NCBI GenBank assembly: GCA_009103225.1
Contig: RHPI01000810.1
Span: 1,614,132-1,678,131, forward strand
Length of the DNA stretch: 64,000 nt
Direction of reading: 5' to 3'
Source of the DNA: Chlorokybus atmophyticus
Lineage: Eukaryota; Streptophyta; Chlorokybophyceae; Chlorokybales; Chlorokybaceae
Positions 11,859-23,545 of this stretch are shown in pieces (within the stretch, counting starts at the first letter, position 1; each line of letters opens with the position of its first letter). Position numbers and translations under genes: made by a program. Under the pieces are notes generated by a model. It ran no database searches, was not told the origin of the DNA, and saw only the letters and a list, made by a program, of their open reading frames with translations.

Positions 11859-13136
11859 TCACGCAACGGTGAGGTCATCGTTGTAGTAGAGGTGGATAAC
11901 GGGGATGTAAAAGTCATCGTTGAGTGCAAGCTGTTGGTAGTCGCCCCTCTCGTCAGGCACGCCGTTCTCGTCCAACGTCAGCCGCAGATCCAACGGCTCA
12001 AAGTTCCACGCGCCAGTGTTGGGGTCCCTCAACATCACCTACAGGACAAGCCACACATGAGACACTCAAAAAGATTTAGAGAGTTGATGGCACTCACACG
12101 TGCGCGCGCATCTGTGTGTACACATGAACAGGTGCACACACACACGCACACATATACACGAGCGCACATGCCATCATACAGACACGCGCATGCATACGCA
12201 CATATGCGACCACGCTCGCACGCACACCCACCTTCCATGTGTAGCTCCCTCCGTGTGCGTTATGTGCCATGAACCGTTCTCTTATCTCCTCGACGGTCTC
12301 CTCTGCCGGCACATCGATGAGGTCCTCCTGTCCCGTCAGCACGTTCTTGACGCGCACCGGACGACGGCGACGCGACAGCTTGCCGACCCTGTACTTGGGG
12401 TCGCGCCACCAGGGAGCATCGAAACCGCTGTCCCAGTCGGAACGAACGTCCTGGGGTGAGGAGTGAGCACTTACATGTACCGTGCGTGTGTGTGTGTGTG
12501 TGTACGTGTGTCTGCGCGCGCGCGCACACACATACACGCACAGATACACATACTTACATGCACACGCACACACATACACGTGCGCGCACGCATGCACGCG
12601 CATATGCAGGCACACTCACCCACCCGCACACGCACCCACACTCAGCCACACGCAAACGCACGCACGCACGCACGCACGTTCCCACTCACACCCCCCCCAC
12701 TCCATCCACCCACCTCCGGCGGCACATGTATGAACCTCCCCATGGGCGTATAATACCCCTCCACATTCCTCTCCTTGTCCACTCTCCTCTTGACGTCTCC
12801 CGTCTCTTCATCGAACCACTGGCTCACGTCTCTACCAGCGTTCTCAACGATCGGTCTTGCAAGGACACCCTCGGGATGAGACTGGATCAGTTGGGTCAGA
12901 TCAACTACTATGCCTAAGAAGGAAAGCCAGCAGTTGGACGAAGTGCAGTGGAGGGAAACCTCATCGGGAGTGTACCACTCGCGCTTCATTGACCTGGAGA
13001 GTGGAATGAGTGTGTTAGTTGAGTTGTAGTGGAGTGTGGTTGTGTATCTCCTACTTGCCTTTTGGTTGTTTGGTCTTCGATCATGTCGCGGGTGGCTTTG
13101 GAGTTGCGCGTGCCGGCCGTGCGAGTGTTGGCACTG

Positions 13137-13168
<32 letters not shown>

Positions 13169-13834
13169 GGTGGTTGAGGATTGAAGTTGTAGAAAGGATT
13201 GCGTCGCTGAGTCGAAGGAGGCGTCGTCCATCGTCGCCACAAGCAACAAAAGAGACTGCATATAACAGCAAGCATTGCGTATCAATTCATAGCTTTCGTC
13301 CATCAAGTACAATGCATACAAGATGTATAACAAGCAACAATGATATGATGGATGATGTGATTAAGCGAAGTGTATACTGTGTTGTGGTGAACAGTGAGCA
13401 GCCGTATTCAGCAACAACTGATACGAATGTATGAGTTGACACTGATGCTCATACTCACTTGTACAAACTCCTCCGCGCCCAGCATTCTCCTCTCACGCTT
13501 TATCTGATTATTACCATGTCTCTCCTCCTCCTCCTTGTTGGCCTCCTCCTCCATCCACGCCAGCACGCGTCGGCCGTCCGGGGACACGCCCGGCGGGGGA
13601 CGCAGACGCAAGCGGAGGAAGGAGAGAGAATTGGCCGCAGACACGCCTGAGGAGTATAATGAGGTGATATAGTGTGTGAGTGTGTGTTGGGAGACGAAGA
13701 CACAACATACCTACGTACACACCTTGGTCGTTGTCGCTAGCAAGGGCGTCATAGCACAGGCGAAGCAGGGCTTCTCTGTCCACTTCAACTGCCGTATCCT
13801 CCTCTTTATCCTCTTCCTCTACAGGCTGCCCCAT
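11859..13834 (-). CDS. CYB5D1: Cytochrome b5 domain-containing protein 1 (ciliary)
   Basis: CYB5D1 is found mainly in ciliated eukaryotes and is linked to axoneme function. Six exons: 13834-13723, 13646-13459, 13255-13059, 12993-12714, 12450-12232 and 12038-11859; 391 residues. A low-complexity N-terminal region of about 165 residues (acidic, then Thr/Asn runs) precedes KREWYTPDEVSLH. The b5-like domain has SFLGIVVDLT, HPEGVLARPIVENAGRDVSQ and TPMGRFIHVPPE, followed by PWWRDPKYRVGKLSRR and the end LYYNDDLTVA. HPEG stands where classical b5 has HPGG, so haem binding is uncertain. Intron 3 uses a GC donor (AAAAG|GCAAGT); the nearby GT donor breaks the frame. The N-terminal exons could belong to a separate transcript, but all phases fit one gene. 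Confidence 0.9.
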
Positions 13835-14131
13835 AGCAGCGGCCTCCTGCTCCTTCCCCTCCGCCGCCGCCGCCGCCTGGCGCCTCTTCAGCAAGCGACA
13901 CGTGTCGTGTCACGTGAGCAAAAGAGACTAGTTTTCCATCCGGCCATCTTGACTCCGATCAAGCGATCGGGTTTAAGAGCATTTACTCGGGGTTAGACGT
14001 TCTGGCTTAGATAGTAGCTTAACTGAGAGCTTAACCACACTGACGTGGCGACGTGTCCGCGGCTTTACGTGTGCGCCGCGGCGTTGTGGTTGGCGGCGTG
14101 GTCGGCGGCGGCGGCGGCGTGATCAGGCCGG
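13835..14131. promoter_or_regulatory. Shared divergent promoter region of CYB5D1 and the ABC1 kinase
   Basis: 297 bp between start codons, with GGC-rich sequence next to the kinase start and the palindrome ACACGTGTCGTGTCACGTG at about 13898-13916 that contains two CACGTG-like cores. Confidence 0.4.
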
Positions 14132-17100
14132 ATGGTGGTCGCATTGCAGTCCGTGCCTGCCGGCGGGCTGCTGGGAGCGAGCATCCCACAATTGCGGGGG
14201 AGCAGGAGCAGGGTCAGGGCCAGGCCTGGAGGCATCAAGTCTGTCGTGGCTGTTGCCGCCAAGCCGCCTCCTGCGGGCGGCAATGTCGCCAGCAACAGCG
14301 ACAGGAGTGTCAGTAACAAGAAGAAGGTCGTGGTGACGGCTGCGCCTCTGCCGCCCACAGTCAAGCAGGTCAAGCAAGCCAAGGCGGGCACCAAAGGGTC
14401 TACAAGCAAGCATGTGGACCCGTTCGTCCAGCTGGGAGACTGGTCTGGAGGCTGGCCTGGAGGCGAAAAGGGACTGCAATTGTGGGTAAGCATGACAAGC
14501 ATACACATACACATACACATTACACACAATGTCCTTCGTGACCATCGCAGCTGCTTACTTGAGGTAATTGGTGGACTAAGTGAGCCATCCTCTGCATGCT
14601 TGCCTACACACTTACACGCACACTTACACACATAATACGATTAGGGTTTGTGTGGTGTGTCATGTTGTATTGACTCCTATCGCAATTGATTGATCTATGT
14701 GTGTAAACAGATGCAGACGCTGGAGCTCAACCTGAGCATGCAGCCTACCATCTACACTCAGTAAGTTGATCGATTGTACACGTTCAATGTGTGTCACATT
14801 GTTTTTGTTCATTACACCCAACACCAACACCAACACCAACACAGGTACGATCCGGACATACTTGCGAATGCGATGAAGAAGCGGCGTTGGGACGTCACGG
14901 CGAGGCTCATTGAGATCGCCTCGTCGCTAGGGAAGTTTGCCACGTCGCTGCTGCTTGACAAGCAGGTGAGGTCTTGGTTGGGTGTGTGAACAGCAAGTGT
15001 CAACAAGTTGGGCTCAGTACACACACGCACGCTTGCACCCACTAACACATGCACACGCGTAGAGACGTACAAACAGAGACACACGCGCACATGTACACGC
15101 ATCCGCGCGCACGCACGTATGCATGCAAGCACACACGCACACATTACATGGCTCACATCCCTATTCCCCGTGAAACAACATTCAGATGGGTCAGCTCGAT
15201 GCGAACATCCCGTTGCGCGCGAGGCAGCTGCGCGACACGTTCGCAAAGCTCGGCCCCACGTTCGTCAAGGTGAGAGAAACACCCGCTTTGCATCTGCGCG
15301 TATGTGTGTGCTCACACCAACAACAACACTCAACAGACGGGTCAAGCATTGTCGGCACGGCCCGACCTCCTCCCTGCAGCATACTTGGAGCAGCTTGGCA
15401 CCCTGCAGGTGAGCACCTATTATAGTTGTTGTGTCATCTCTCATGACATGTTGTGTGTTGAACCCAGCTAAGTCTGCTTGTGTGGCACGTGTATAGGACA
15501 GGCTTCAGTCGTTTCCAACTCAGCTGGCGTACACGCTGATAGAGGAAGACTTGGGGAAACCGGTGTGTTGGGTTGTGCTCTTCCCTCTCACATCTCATGT
15601 GGGTCAAGTCATACTGACACATTAACACCCAACAGGTTGATGAGATATTTTCAGAGTTGACCGCGCAGCCCGTTGCAGCCGCCAGCTTGGGTCAGGTGCG
15701 CTGGTTTATGTTTCCTAGCGTGAGGCTGCTGTTTGTGTGCTTGTGTACGTGTAAAGTGAAGTGGGTGCTTCGTGACAGGTTTACAAGGGCGTGTTGCGAG
15801 CCACGGGCGAGACTGTCGCGGTGAAGGTGCAGAGGCCGGGCATCGCCGAGACCATCACGCTGGACATGTTTCTGGGTAAGTGCACTGGCGAGACACAGCA
15901 TGCATCAACCTCAACACATGTGTCTACACGCGCATGAAATGTGTATTTGTGTGTTTGTGTGCGCGCGCATGTGCGTGTGCGTGCATTGTGCGCATGCGTG
16001 TGTGCATTCATGCATGGGTGTGGGTGTCGGTGCATGTGCATGTGTGCACGCGTGCTCATTCCTGTTGGCTTACAGTGAGGCAGGTGGGAGCGTGGCTCGA
16101 CGCCAACACGGATCTGTTGACCACACCGCTTGTGCCGTTGATCGACGAGTTTGCGAGCCGGCTGTTTGGCGAGCTGGATTACATCCAAGTAAGTGTGACG
16201 CATTAACAACGCTTGTCTCGCACACAACCGTGTTGAGCTGTTCATGCCTTTGCCGGATGGTCGCTACGTCATGGACTTGTGTGCACGCACACACGTCCAT
16301 GTACCCACGCCTGCAGTCCATGCGCGAGCGTGTATGCGGTGGTGAGCACACATTCACATACACACTCACGCGTGCAGGAGGGGAAGAATGCGGAGAAGTT
16401 TGAAGAGTTGTACGGTTATCTGCCTCGCATCGGTGTGCCGAAGATCAAGTGGGCGTACACGTCACGACGCGTGCTGGTGATGGAGTGGATAGACGGCGTG
16501 AAGCTGACGGACCCCGCCGGCATGCGCGCGTATGGCCTCGACGTCGTGGACTTTGTCACTGTTGGCATCGAGTGCACGCTCCGGCAGCTTCTCGAGCATG
16601 GCTTCTTCCATGCAGGTGAGATGCTAAGAGTGTGCACGTCTCTGTGCATGCGCATATGTATGTGCGTGTACGTGTGTGTGCGTTGGCCCGTGTGGGCACT
16701 GATATATGTGCGTGTGCGTATGCGTGCATTGTTCGTGTCCATGTTGTGTTGACTGACATGATGTTGCCATCAGATCCGCATCCTGGCAACTTGCTTGCCA
16801 CAAAGGATGGCAAGCTTGTGTACTTGGATTTTGGCATGATGAGCGCAGCACCTCAATCAGCAAGGTCGGTTCAGCAAGAGTGGTCCATGTAGTGGGTGTA
16901 TGAGTCGACATCAGTCACATTCTAATTGGTATTGTATTTGAACAACAGGTATGCCATCATCGCGCACGTCGTGCATCTTGTGAACAGAGACTACGAAGCC
17001 ATGGCTCGCGACTACTACAAGCTGGACTTCCTGGCCCCTGAGGTGTGCATGCTTGTGTCCGTGCATGTGTATGCGCCTAGGCGTGTGTGCGTGGTTGTTG

Positions 17101-18238
17101 GTTGTCAGTGTGCATGTGCGCGTGCGCGTGTGTCTTGCTTGGTGCTCGGTGTGCTTGCTTTACTGGCATTACTCATGCGCAGGTGGACACGGCGCCAATT
17201 GTCCCGGCGCTGCGTGGGTTCTTTGAGGAGGTGTTCCGGCAGGGCGACGACGTGCAGACGCTCAACTTCAAGTCGATTGTGGATGGGCTCGGCGACGTGA
17301 TGCTGCAGTTCCCGTTCAACGTGCCCGCATACTACGCCCTCATCCTTCGCACGCTCACCGTCCTGGAGGGCCTCGCCATGTACTCTGATCCCAAATTCAA
17401 GGCAAGAGTTGACATCAATCGCTCAAACTTTATGGTCAATTGTTGGTTGATGGTGTGCGCGTGCGTGCGCACATGCGTGTGCTTGTGTCCCTGTAGATGC
17501 GCGGTTTTTGACAATCTGTGGTGTGTTGGTGTGCAGTTGCTTGCGTCGGCTTACCCTTACATGGCGAGGCGGTTATTGACGGACCCAAGCCCTGAGCTGA
17601 GGAGGTCTTTGGAGGAGTTGATACTGGACAGCAGGGGGAGCTTCAGGTGGAACAGGCTTGAGAACCTCATGCGCGAGGGCCGAAAGAGTTCCGACTTCGA
17701 CCAGGCGCAGCTGTGGCTCCTCGTGCACTGGCTCGTGTCCGACTCCATGCAGGGAGTGAGGAGACCCCTCTCAAAGGAGTTGGCTAAGCTCATTGACGCT
17801 GTTGGCATCCACACCACGAGGAGCACCATGATCAATGTATTGAGCACGCTGCCCGTCCCGCAAGAAGTCAGCGCCGCCATCATGCAGAGGATACCTCTCG
17901 ACCCGACTGATGACGCTGCGTACCAGCGTGCCAACTTGCTCTCCACATCCGTGTCGAGCGGGCTCGCACCCATCGACATGAGTAAGTACAACAACCCCGT
18001 TGAGGCAGCGATAACGCTTGCATCACAGCTGCCGGCTAGGATATCAGAGGTGCAAAAGGAGGTCGAGAGGTCTTTGCCGGAATTGCAAAAGCTCGTGGCC
18101 TCGCCTGGCACGGCTGAGTTGATTACTCAAGTTGGACAGGGAGTGCTGTCAAGGATGGCCGCACGTGCCATTCGAGCTGTGTTTGGGGGGCCTGATGATA
18201 AGAGGACTGCCGGCACTAGAGCGGAGACGCCGCTATAG
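14132..18238 (+). CDS. Plastid-type ABC1/UbiB family atypical kinase (ABC1K)
   Basis: ABC1K proteins are atypical kinases of plastids and mitochondria that govern prenylquinone metabolism and plastoglobules. Fourteen exons: 14132-14485, 14711-14760, 14845-14965, 15186-15269, 15337-15408, 15497-15562, 15636-15695, 15779-15875, 16076-16188, 16378-16615, 16774-16864, 16949-17042, 17183-17401 and 17537-18238; 786 residues. The first ~100 residues are Ala/Arg/Ser/Val-rich and lack acidic residues, like a transit peptide. The ABC1 signature KTGQALSARPDLLP spans an exon junction (residue ~203). Then come AAASLGQVYKG, the lysine in VAVKVQRPG, VLVMEWIDGVKL, ADPHPGNLL and LDFGMMS. LLASAYPYMARRLLTDPSPE follows, as in plant plastid members. 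Intron 13 has a GC donor (AAG|GCAAGA). The exact subfamily is unresolved. Confidence 0.95.
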
Positions 18239-18602
18239 CAAGTAATGTTGTGGTCGGACTAGGTGGTATTTGTATCATTATGACTGCGATTGGTTTAGCT
18301 AGCATTTATTGTTGTCCTAGTATGTGGTGTGCAATATGGTACTTGCAGCACCTGTACATACGCAAAGACCGTACATAGTGGTACTGGTTTACGTGTTACT
18401 GTCGTTAAACATGCCCTTGCACGTCTGCAAAGTTGTGTGGCTGTATCAATCCAGGACCACAAGTCATATAGACAACTTATAGAATGAGCCACGATCCCAT
18501 ACTGAGGCAGTGCTAGCACCAATACCTATCTTGACAATATGCAATATTCTATGTCACAAGCTCATTGACTTTACCAATATGATTGCTAACACTCGCTAGT
18601 TT
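18239..18602. other. Convergent 3' intergenic region
   Basis: 364 bp between the ABC1 kinase stop and the stop of the next minus-strand gene. No gene or clear AATAAA was seen. Confidence 0.6.
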
Positions 18603-19810
18603 TCAGAAGTCCAAAAGGTTGATGTGAGTGCTGTTGGCAAGACCATTGCCAGCAGGAGCTGATACAGCAGCAGGCTGTTGAGTAGTTGGAGTGGCGCCCA
18701 TGCCCAGCCAGTCATCATGAATTTGGGGGGCTGCACTGCCTGCACAACCACAAGACACTGCTCTGATCATGCCCAACAAGCATGATGCCACATTGTGCAT
18801 GACCACTATCACACTACTGATGATGCTGCTTGTGAAGTATGTGCCAACCTGGTGTGGTGATAGAGGAAGCATCACTGCGTGTGTGCGCAATGCCACCACT
18901 TGGAGACTGCTGCAAGAAAACTGTCAACACAACTTCATGCTTGAAAAACACATATGCAGACGTTTCACATCAACGACCAACCTTCTTCGGGCCGAGTGGT
19001 ATCCGCATGTACTCCCCGGTGTCGATGTTCTTCACCAGAAGCACTTCTTCTTCCTCCTCACTCGCCGCGCTCGGCACCTCAACATCCTCAACTTTTGTAG
19101 CCTCCCTGAACGAATGTGACATTGATAACTCTTGTGTTGGTTCCGGGACAGGCGGCTGCTCAGGCTTGAGTTGCAAAGCGTCGACCAGAGCGCGATAAGC
19201 CGCCGTGGACTTGAAGCGTTCTTCCGGCAGTAGCGATGACAACGTGGATGTTGCGCTCGCGCTGTCGGAGTTGTGTATCTGGTAAGCGCACTGCTGCACG
19301 AGAGTGCTGAAAGGTGTGGCGTCGTGTGTTGGTTGAGGTGGCGGCGTTGCGGGGATGGGGCGATGGAGCGCGCTGGCAAGCATCTGGCGCACAGCGACAC
19401 GCAAGGCCTGGCCTTCCAGCTCCATCAAGTCCTGTACACCGCAAACATCAAGACAACAAGTACATGTGCTTGATGGTGCTGGTCCCATCAGAGCACTGAT
19501 GACAGCGATACACGCACCTGAGCTGTAGCCGCATCACTGCTTGTTACATCAGCGTCGCGCACAGTATGTGGGATTGGTGCTGTGTCTACGCTATTGGTAG
19601 CAGCGGCTGATGTCGACACAGCGCTGCTACTGAAGTCGCCAAAGTCGTCCCAATCATCATCATCTGCCGTCGCCATTGTGCCAGCACCCGCTGCTTCTTC
19701 ACCAATGTTGATGCCATCAATTGGTTGCCGTGCCACAGAGTTTGCTGCAACGGCTGAGGCTTCCGGCACGGCTGCACTGCTGCTGCTGAAGTCACCAAAG
19801 TCACCCCAGC

Positions 19811-19851
<41 letters not shown>

Positions 19852-22800
19852 ACAACATCAATATCATCTATATTGTCCGCTGTTGCTGCACTGTCGATGG
19901 CGGCAGTGGCTTGTGCGCTTGCCGCTCGAACGTCATCAATCTTCATATCCAATTGAGCCTGCGCTGGCTCTGACTCAACTGCTGAAGTGCTGCCAACAAC
20001 AGCGAGCGATGCCTCCGAGTCCAGCGGCGTTGCAACATCTGCTCGGGCTGTAAGGAACTCATCGCGTGCGCTTGTTGCAGTTGGTGGATCCTCAATAGCA
20101 CCTGCAGCTTCAGACTCCACCGCATCCTGAGCCAGTCACAACAAACTGAGCACGAGTGGGTTATGGCTGCCTCTCAGCAACAACAAACTGACTCATCAAT
20201 GGCACCTCAGCGTCAACTGTGTGCACATGGCTTGAAGTAACGCCGCTTTCACTGTTTGCCGCTTCTGCATCTGGCATTGCCATGCTAGCGTCACCAAAGT
20301 CGTCCCAGTCATCACCTACTGCAAAGGGCTGCAAGGGTGTGCCGGCCAATGCGGGTTCAAAGGGTTGTTCCACTGCGAGTGCAACGCCTTGCACGCCGTC
20401 TGTCAGTTGCATCAATCCTTCAGCTGGCATGACTGACGCTGTCTCCATTGATAATGTAGCTCCTGCGCGTGAATTCGAATATTGTGCAAAAGCATCGTCC
20501 TCGCCAGTAATGGTTGAGACAGCCTGCTTGTCCTCTGGTTCGTGCATCAAACTCAAGTCCCGTGCAGTTTCCCGCTCGTCACTGTCATCGGCACCACTCA
20601 ATGATGGCTTAGGGAACTTGTCATGCACCTGGTGATGGCCAGAGTTCAACGTATTAAGTACATATGACATTGTCACAAGCTGCAGTCAAATCAGTTACCT
20701 CTTTGGCAATGGTATCTAAGCTGTTCGTTTCGGCGACAGCAGCCGCGGGTTGATCGCCATCTCTATCATCGGCTGCAAAACGGCCAGTTGAAGCTGCCAA
20801 CAGTGCATCTGCTGATGATGCCGCTTCCATGCCGAGGTCGACGTCAAACAAGGCTTCAGCGCCAGCTTGACCAGCGTCATCAGCAGCAGAAGCTTCATCT
20901 GCCAGCATTGATGAAGCGCCCATCCCAAGGTTGACTTCAATCCCGGTTTTACCATCATCATCTCCCAGAGTGTCCTCTTCTGTGCTGAGTCCCGACCCAA
21001 CATGAGTCGGGAGAGTGGACACACTCTGCGTGAGTGGCTCTGCCTGACTTTCATCGCTCCGCAACCCATCCACATTGTTGTTAACTAGGATGTCTGCACC
21101 CTCGGGTGCCCCAAAGTCCTTTTCATTCAATGCTGTGGCGAGCTCCGGTTTGGACACTGCAACAACATCCTGACGGTGATCATCAGTGTGTGGGTTCTCC
21201 CCATTGACACGCGCCTCAGCAGAAGTCCAGAAGTCATCATCGTCTACGAAGGCAGGTGTGGCTTTGCTGCTGACCCCAATGCGACCCTCACCGTCAGGTT
21301 GCAGGCTGTCTTCAGGTGCGGTGTCAAGGTCCACTGCCACAAACTGTTGTTGTTGTTGTTGTTGTTGTTGTTCATCTTGATTGCCGCCGGTCGGCACGTG
21401 TATGCTTTCTGCTTGGTAGTCTACACGCCAGAAGTCATCATCTACGGGGTCGAGTGTTGTGGTGCCGAGTCCTGCAGTGGCACCAACGGCACCATCATCA
21501 CGGTGCTCAACGAGAATTGCTGTTGTTGTTGTTGTGCTGCTGAGCCCAGCGTGACCCTCGTCATGAGAGTGCAAGCTGTCTTCTGGCATGGTGCTGAGAT
21601 CCACTGCCACAAACTCTTGTTGTTGTGGTTGTTGTTCAGCAGCAACAACGACAACTTCATTGCCACTTGCCACTATGATGCTTTCTGCCCTATAATCACC
21701 ACGCCAGAAATCATCACCTGCAGGCACGGGAGCGGAGCCGAGTCCTGCACCGTCAGCGCCAAGATCCCCATCATCAGAAACTCCAACCGAGATCGTCGTT
21801 GTTGTTGTCATTGATGTTGGTGGTGGCGGTGGTGGTGGTTCTGCTGATGTGGTTGTTGTATCCGTTGAACCTCCAGCTCGCGAACACTCCTCATCTCCTG
21901 ACTGGAGCTCGACTGCAACAACAGGAACCTCAACGCCAGCTGATGATGATGTTGATGTCTTTGCTTCAGGTTGCCAAAAGTCGTCATCCTCCCAGATTGG
22001 TCTACTACTTGCGTTGTTGGGAGGCAACACGCTGCCACCCTGTTCATGTGCACCTGTGGTAGTAGCAACGTCCTCGCCGGTAACGGCCTCAGCGGACCTA
22101 AAGTCGTCCCACTCATCGTCATCATCATCAGCGCGTGCATCACCATCGTTGCCGTGCGCGGACTGAAAGTCGGCATCCCACGTTTCCTCATCGCTGAACA
22201 CAATCAGTGTGGGCTCCGGAGGCTTGCTGTGCACCTGTCGTGCATGCGTGCGTGTTGAGTAGACTTACGTGTGAGGATGTGTGCACATGGCAATGAGCAC
22301 TGACCGCAGCTGGTGCACTGATTGTGGAGGAGACACTGTATGTTGGAGTGAACAATGTTGTTGGCAAGGGAGGAGAGTGGTCGCTCCATGAAGTTGAAAG
22401 AGCGGGAGAAGAACAATGCCAGTCCTGTTGGTTTGCAGCAGTACAATTACATCCCAACAACATCTGCACTACACAGTAACAAAGGCAACAACAGCCCACG
22501 CAAGACTCACCCCAGATTGTGATGGTGTAGGTCTGTCGTCGGCACGCCCGCTCGACTCGCAGCTTTGAAACTCCCCAAACTTGTCCTCTTCGGAAGCCGT
22601 TTGCCTCTGCAAAACTCATTGTGCTTGAAGAGCATTCTACAAACACGGAAAGCGCACAGACAACAACACTGTACACCAACATCACAGCATTAGTTCTCTG
22701 GTTGCTAGCGACAGCTCTCTAGCTTATGCACTCACGCGGCCAATGCACAGCGAGGTGCAACATCACTAGTTGCAATGTGACAATGCATTATTGTGCAGCA

Positions 22801-23514
22801 GCAACAAAGCCAACTCTTGCGCCAGCAAACAGTGGAACATGACATACTATAGTAGTCTCAACCATTCACACTGGTAGCAAACCTCCAAGTTGACTTGTCT
22901 GTTGTGACTAACCTAATTGGTGATGTTGATTACCTGAATAAGCAAGTGAAAACTATGCTTGACTGATAGGCTCATTGGCTCTGTCGGCTCTGCAGTCACT
23001 GCCAACTATCTCAACTCACCGTCATGTTCAACTCGCTGTCGCTTGCCGCAGCCGTCCACCCCGCCCACGACGACGACAATGACGATGGCGGCAATGCACC
23101 AGCGGCGGTGGAGGTGGTAGGCGGCGGCGGCGGCGATGGTGCGCCGACGAAGTCCCCAAAAAAATCGTCGTCGGCCTCGTCCTTGTCCTCCTCCTTACCA
23201 GGTTCGCCGCCGAAGTCGAGCGGATCGAGGGGCGGTCTGGCAGCAGCAGGAGGAGGACGAGGAGGAGGAGGGTGATAACTACTACTACTGCTGCTGCTGC
23301 TGCTGCTCTGTGGCCAGGAAGGAGAAGAAGCTGGTGCTGATTGATTGGGTTCACGAGAGGGAGCAGCGGCAGCAGCGGCAGGAGCAGGAGAGAGGCGGAA
23401 GCCCCAGATCTGTGCGCCTGCGCCGAGCACGAGGGCGAAGGGGTCGTTCAGCTCCTCCTTGTGGTCCTCCTCCTTGTGCGCCTGCGCCTCCCGCCGCGCC
23501 AGGCCCTGTCTCAT
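18603..23514 (-). CDS. Large acidic W/F-motif protein, aftiphilin-like trafficking accessory candidate
   Basis: Eight exons: 23514-23020, 22606-22511, 22234-20699, 20628-20206, 20126-19518, 19431-18982, 18909-18849 and 18739-18603; all phases agree, 1268 residues. It is mostly disordered and acidic, studded with short aromatic motifs: NDPFALVLG, DPLDFGGE, FFGDFVG, DKFGEFQS, TWDADFQS, EWDDFRSA, several DDFW, DDWDDFGD, GWGDFGDF, and it ends NLLDF. DPF/DPW, FGxF and acidic-WxxF motifs bind clathrin-adaptor ear domains, and LLDF resembles a clathrin box; aftiphilin is the best-known protein of this style. Only residues ~1053-1200 (DLMELEGQALRVAVRQML onward) look helical and folded. A poly-Asp run comes from (ATC)n at 19808-19852. 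The donor at 20206 (GAG|GTGCCA) is the least certain junction. The function is inferred from motifs only. Confidence 0.75.
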
Positions 23515-23536
23515 GCCGCCAGCAGCAATGGACGGA

Positions 23537-23545
23537 TTAGGGTTT
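23537..23545 (-). promoter_or_regulatory. Telo-box (AAACCCTAA on minus strand)
   Basis: TTAGGGTTT on plus, 23 bp upstream of the start codon of the acidic W/F-motif gene, so probably in its 5' UTR or at its transcription start. Confidence 0.5.

Noticed and set aside
12456-12917. Long open frames of Thr/His/Ala/Cys-rich peptide in CA/TG tracts (here and at 235-924, 2366-2599, 15008-15412, 59770-60253)
   Set aside because: They are translations of CA/TG microsatellites inside introns, with equal-quality frames on both strands and no conserved protein.
13051-13059. Ordinary GT donor (CAA|GTAGGA) for CYB5D1 intron 3
   Set aside because: It gives phase 0 and an immediate stop in the next exon; the GC donor 4 nt earlier gives phase 2 and the conserved b5 domain.
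14641-14649. TTAGGGTTT as an interstitial telomere
   Set aside because: Only one unit; no tandem array anywhere in the window.
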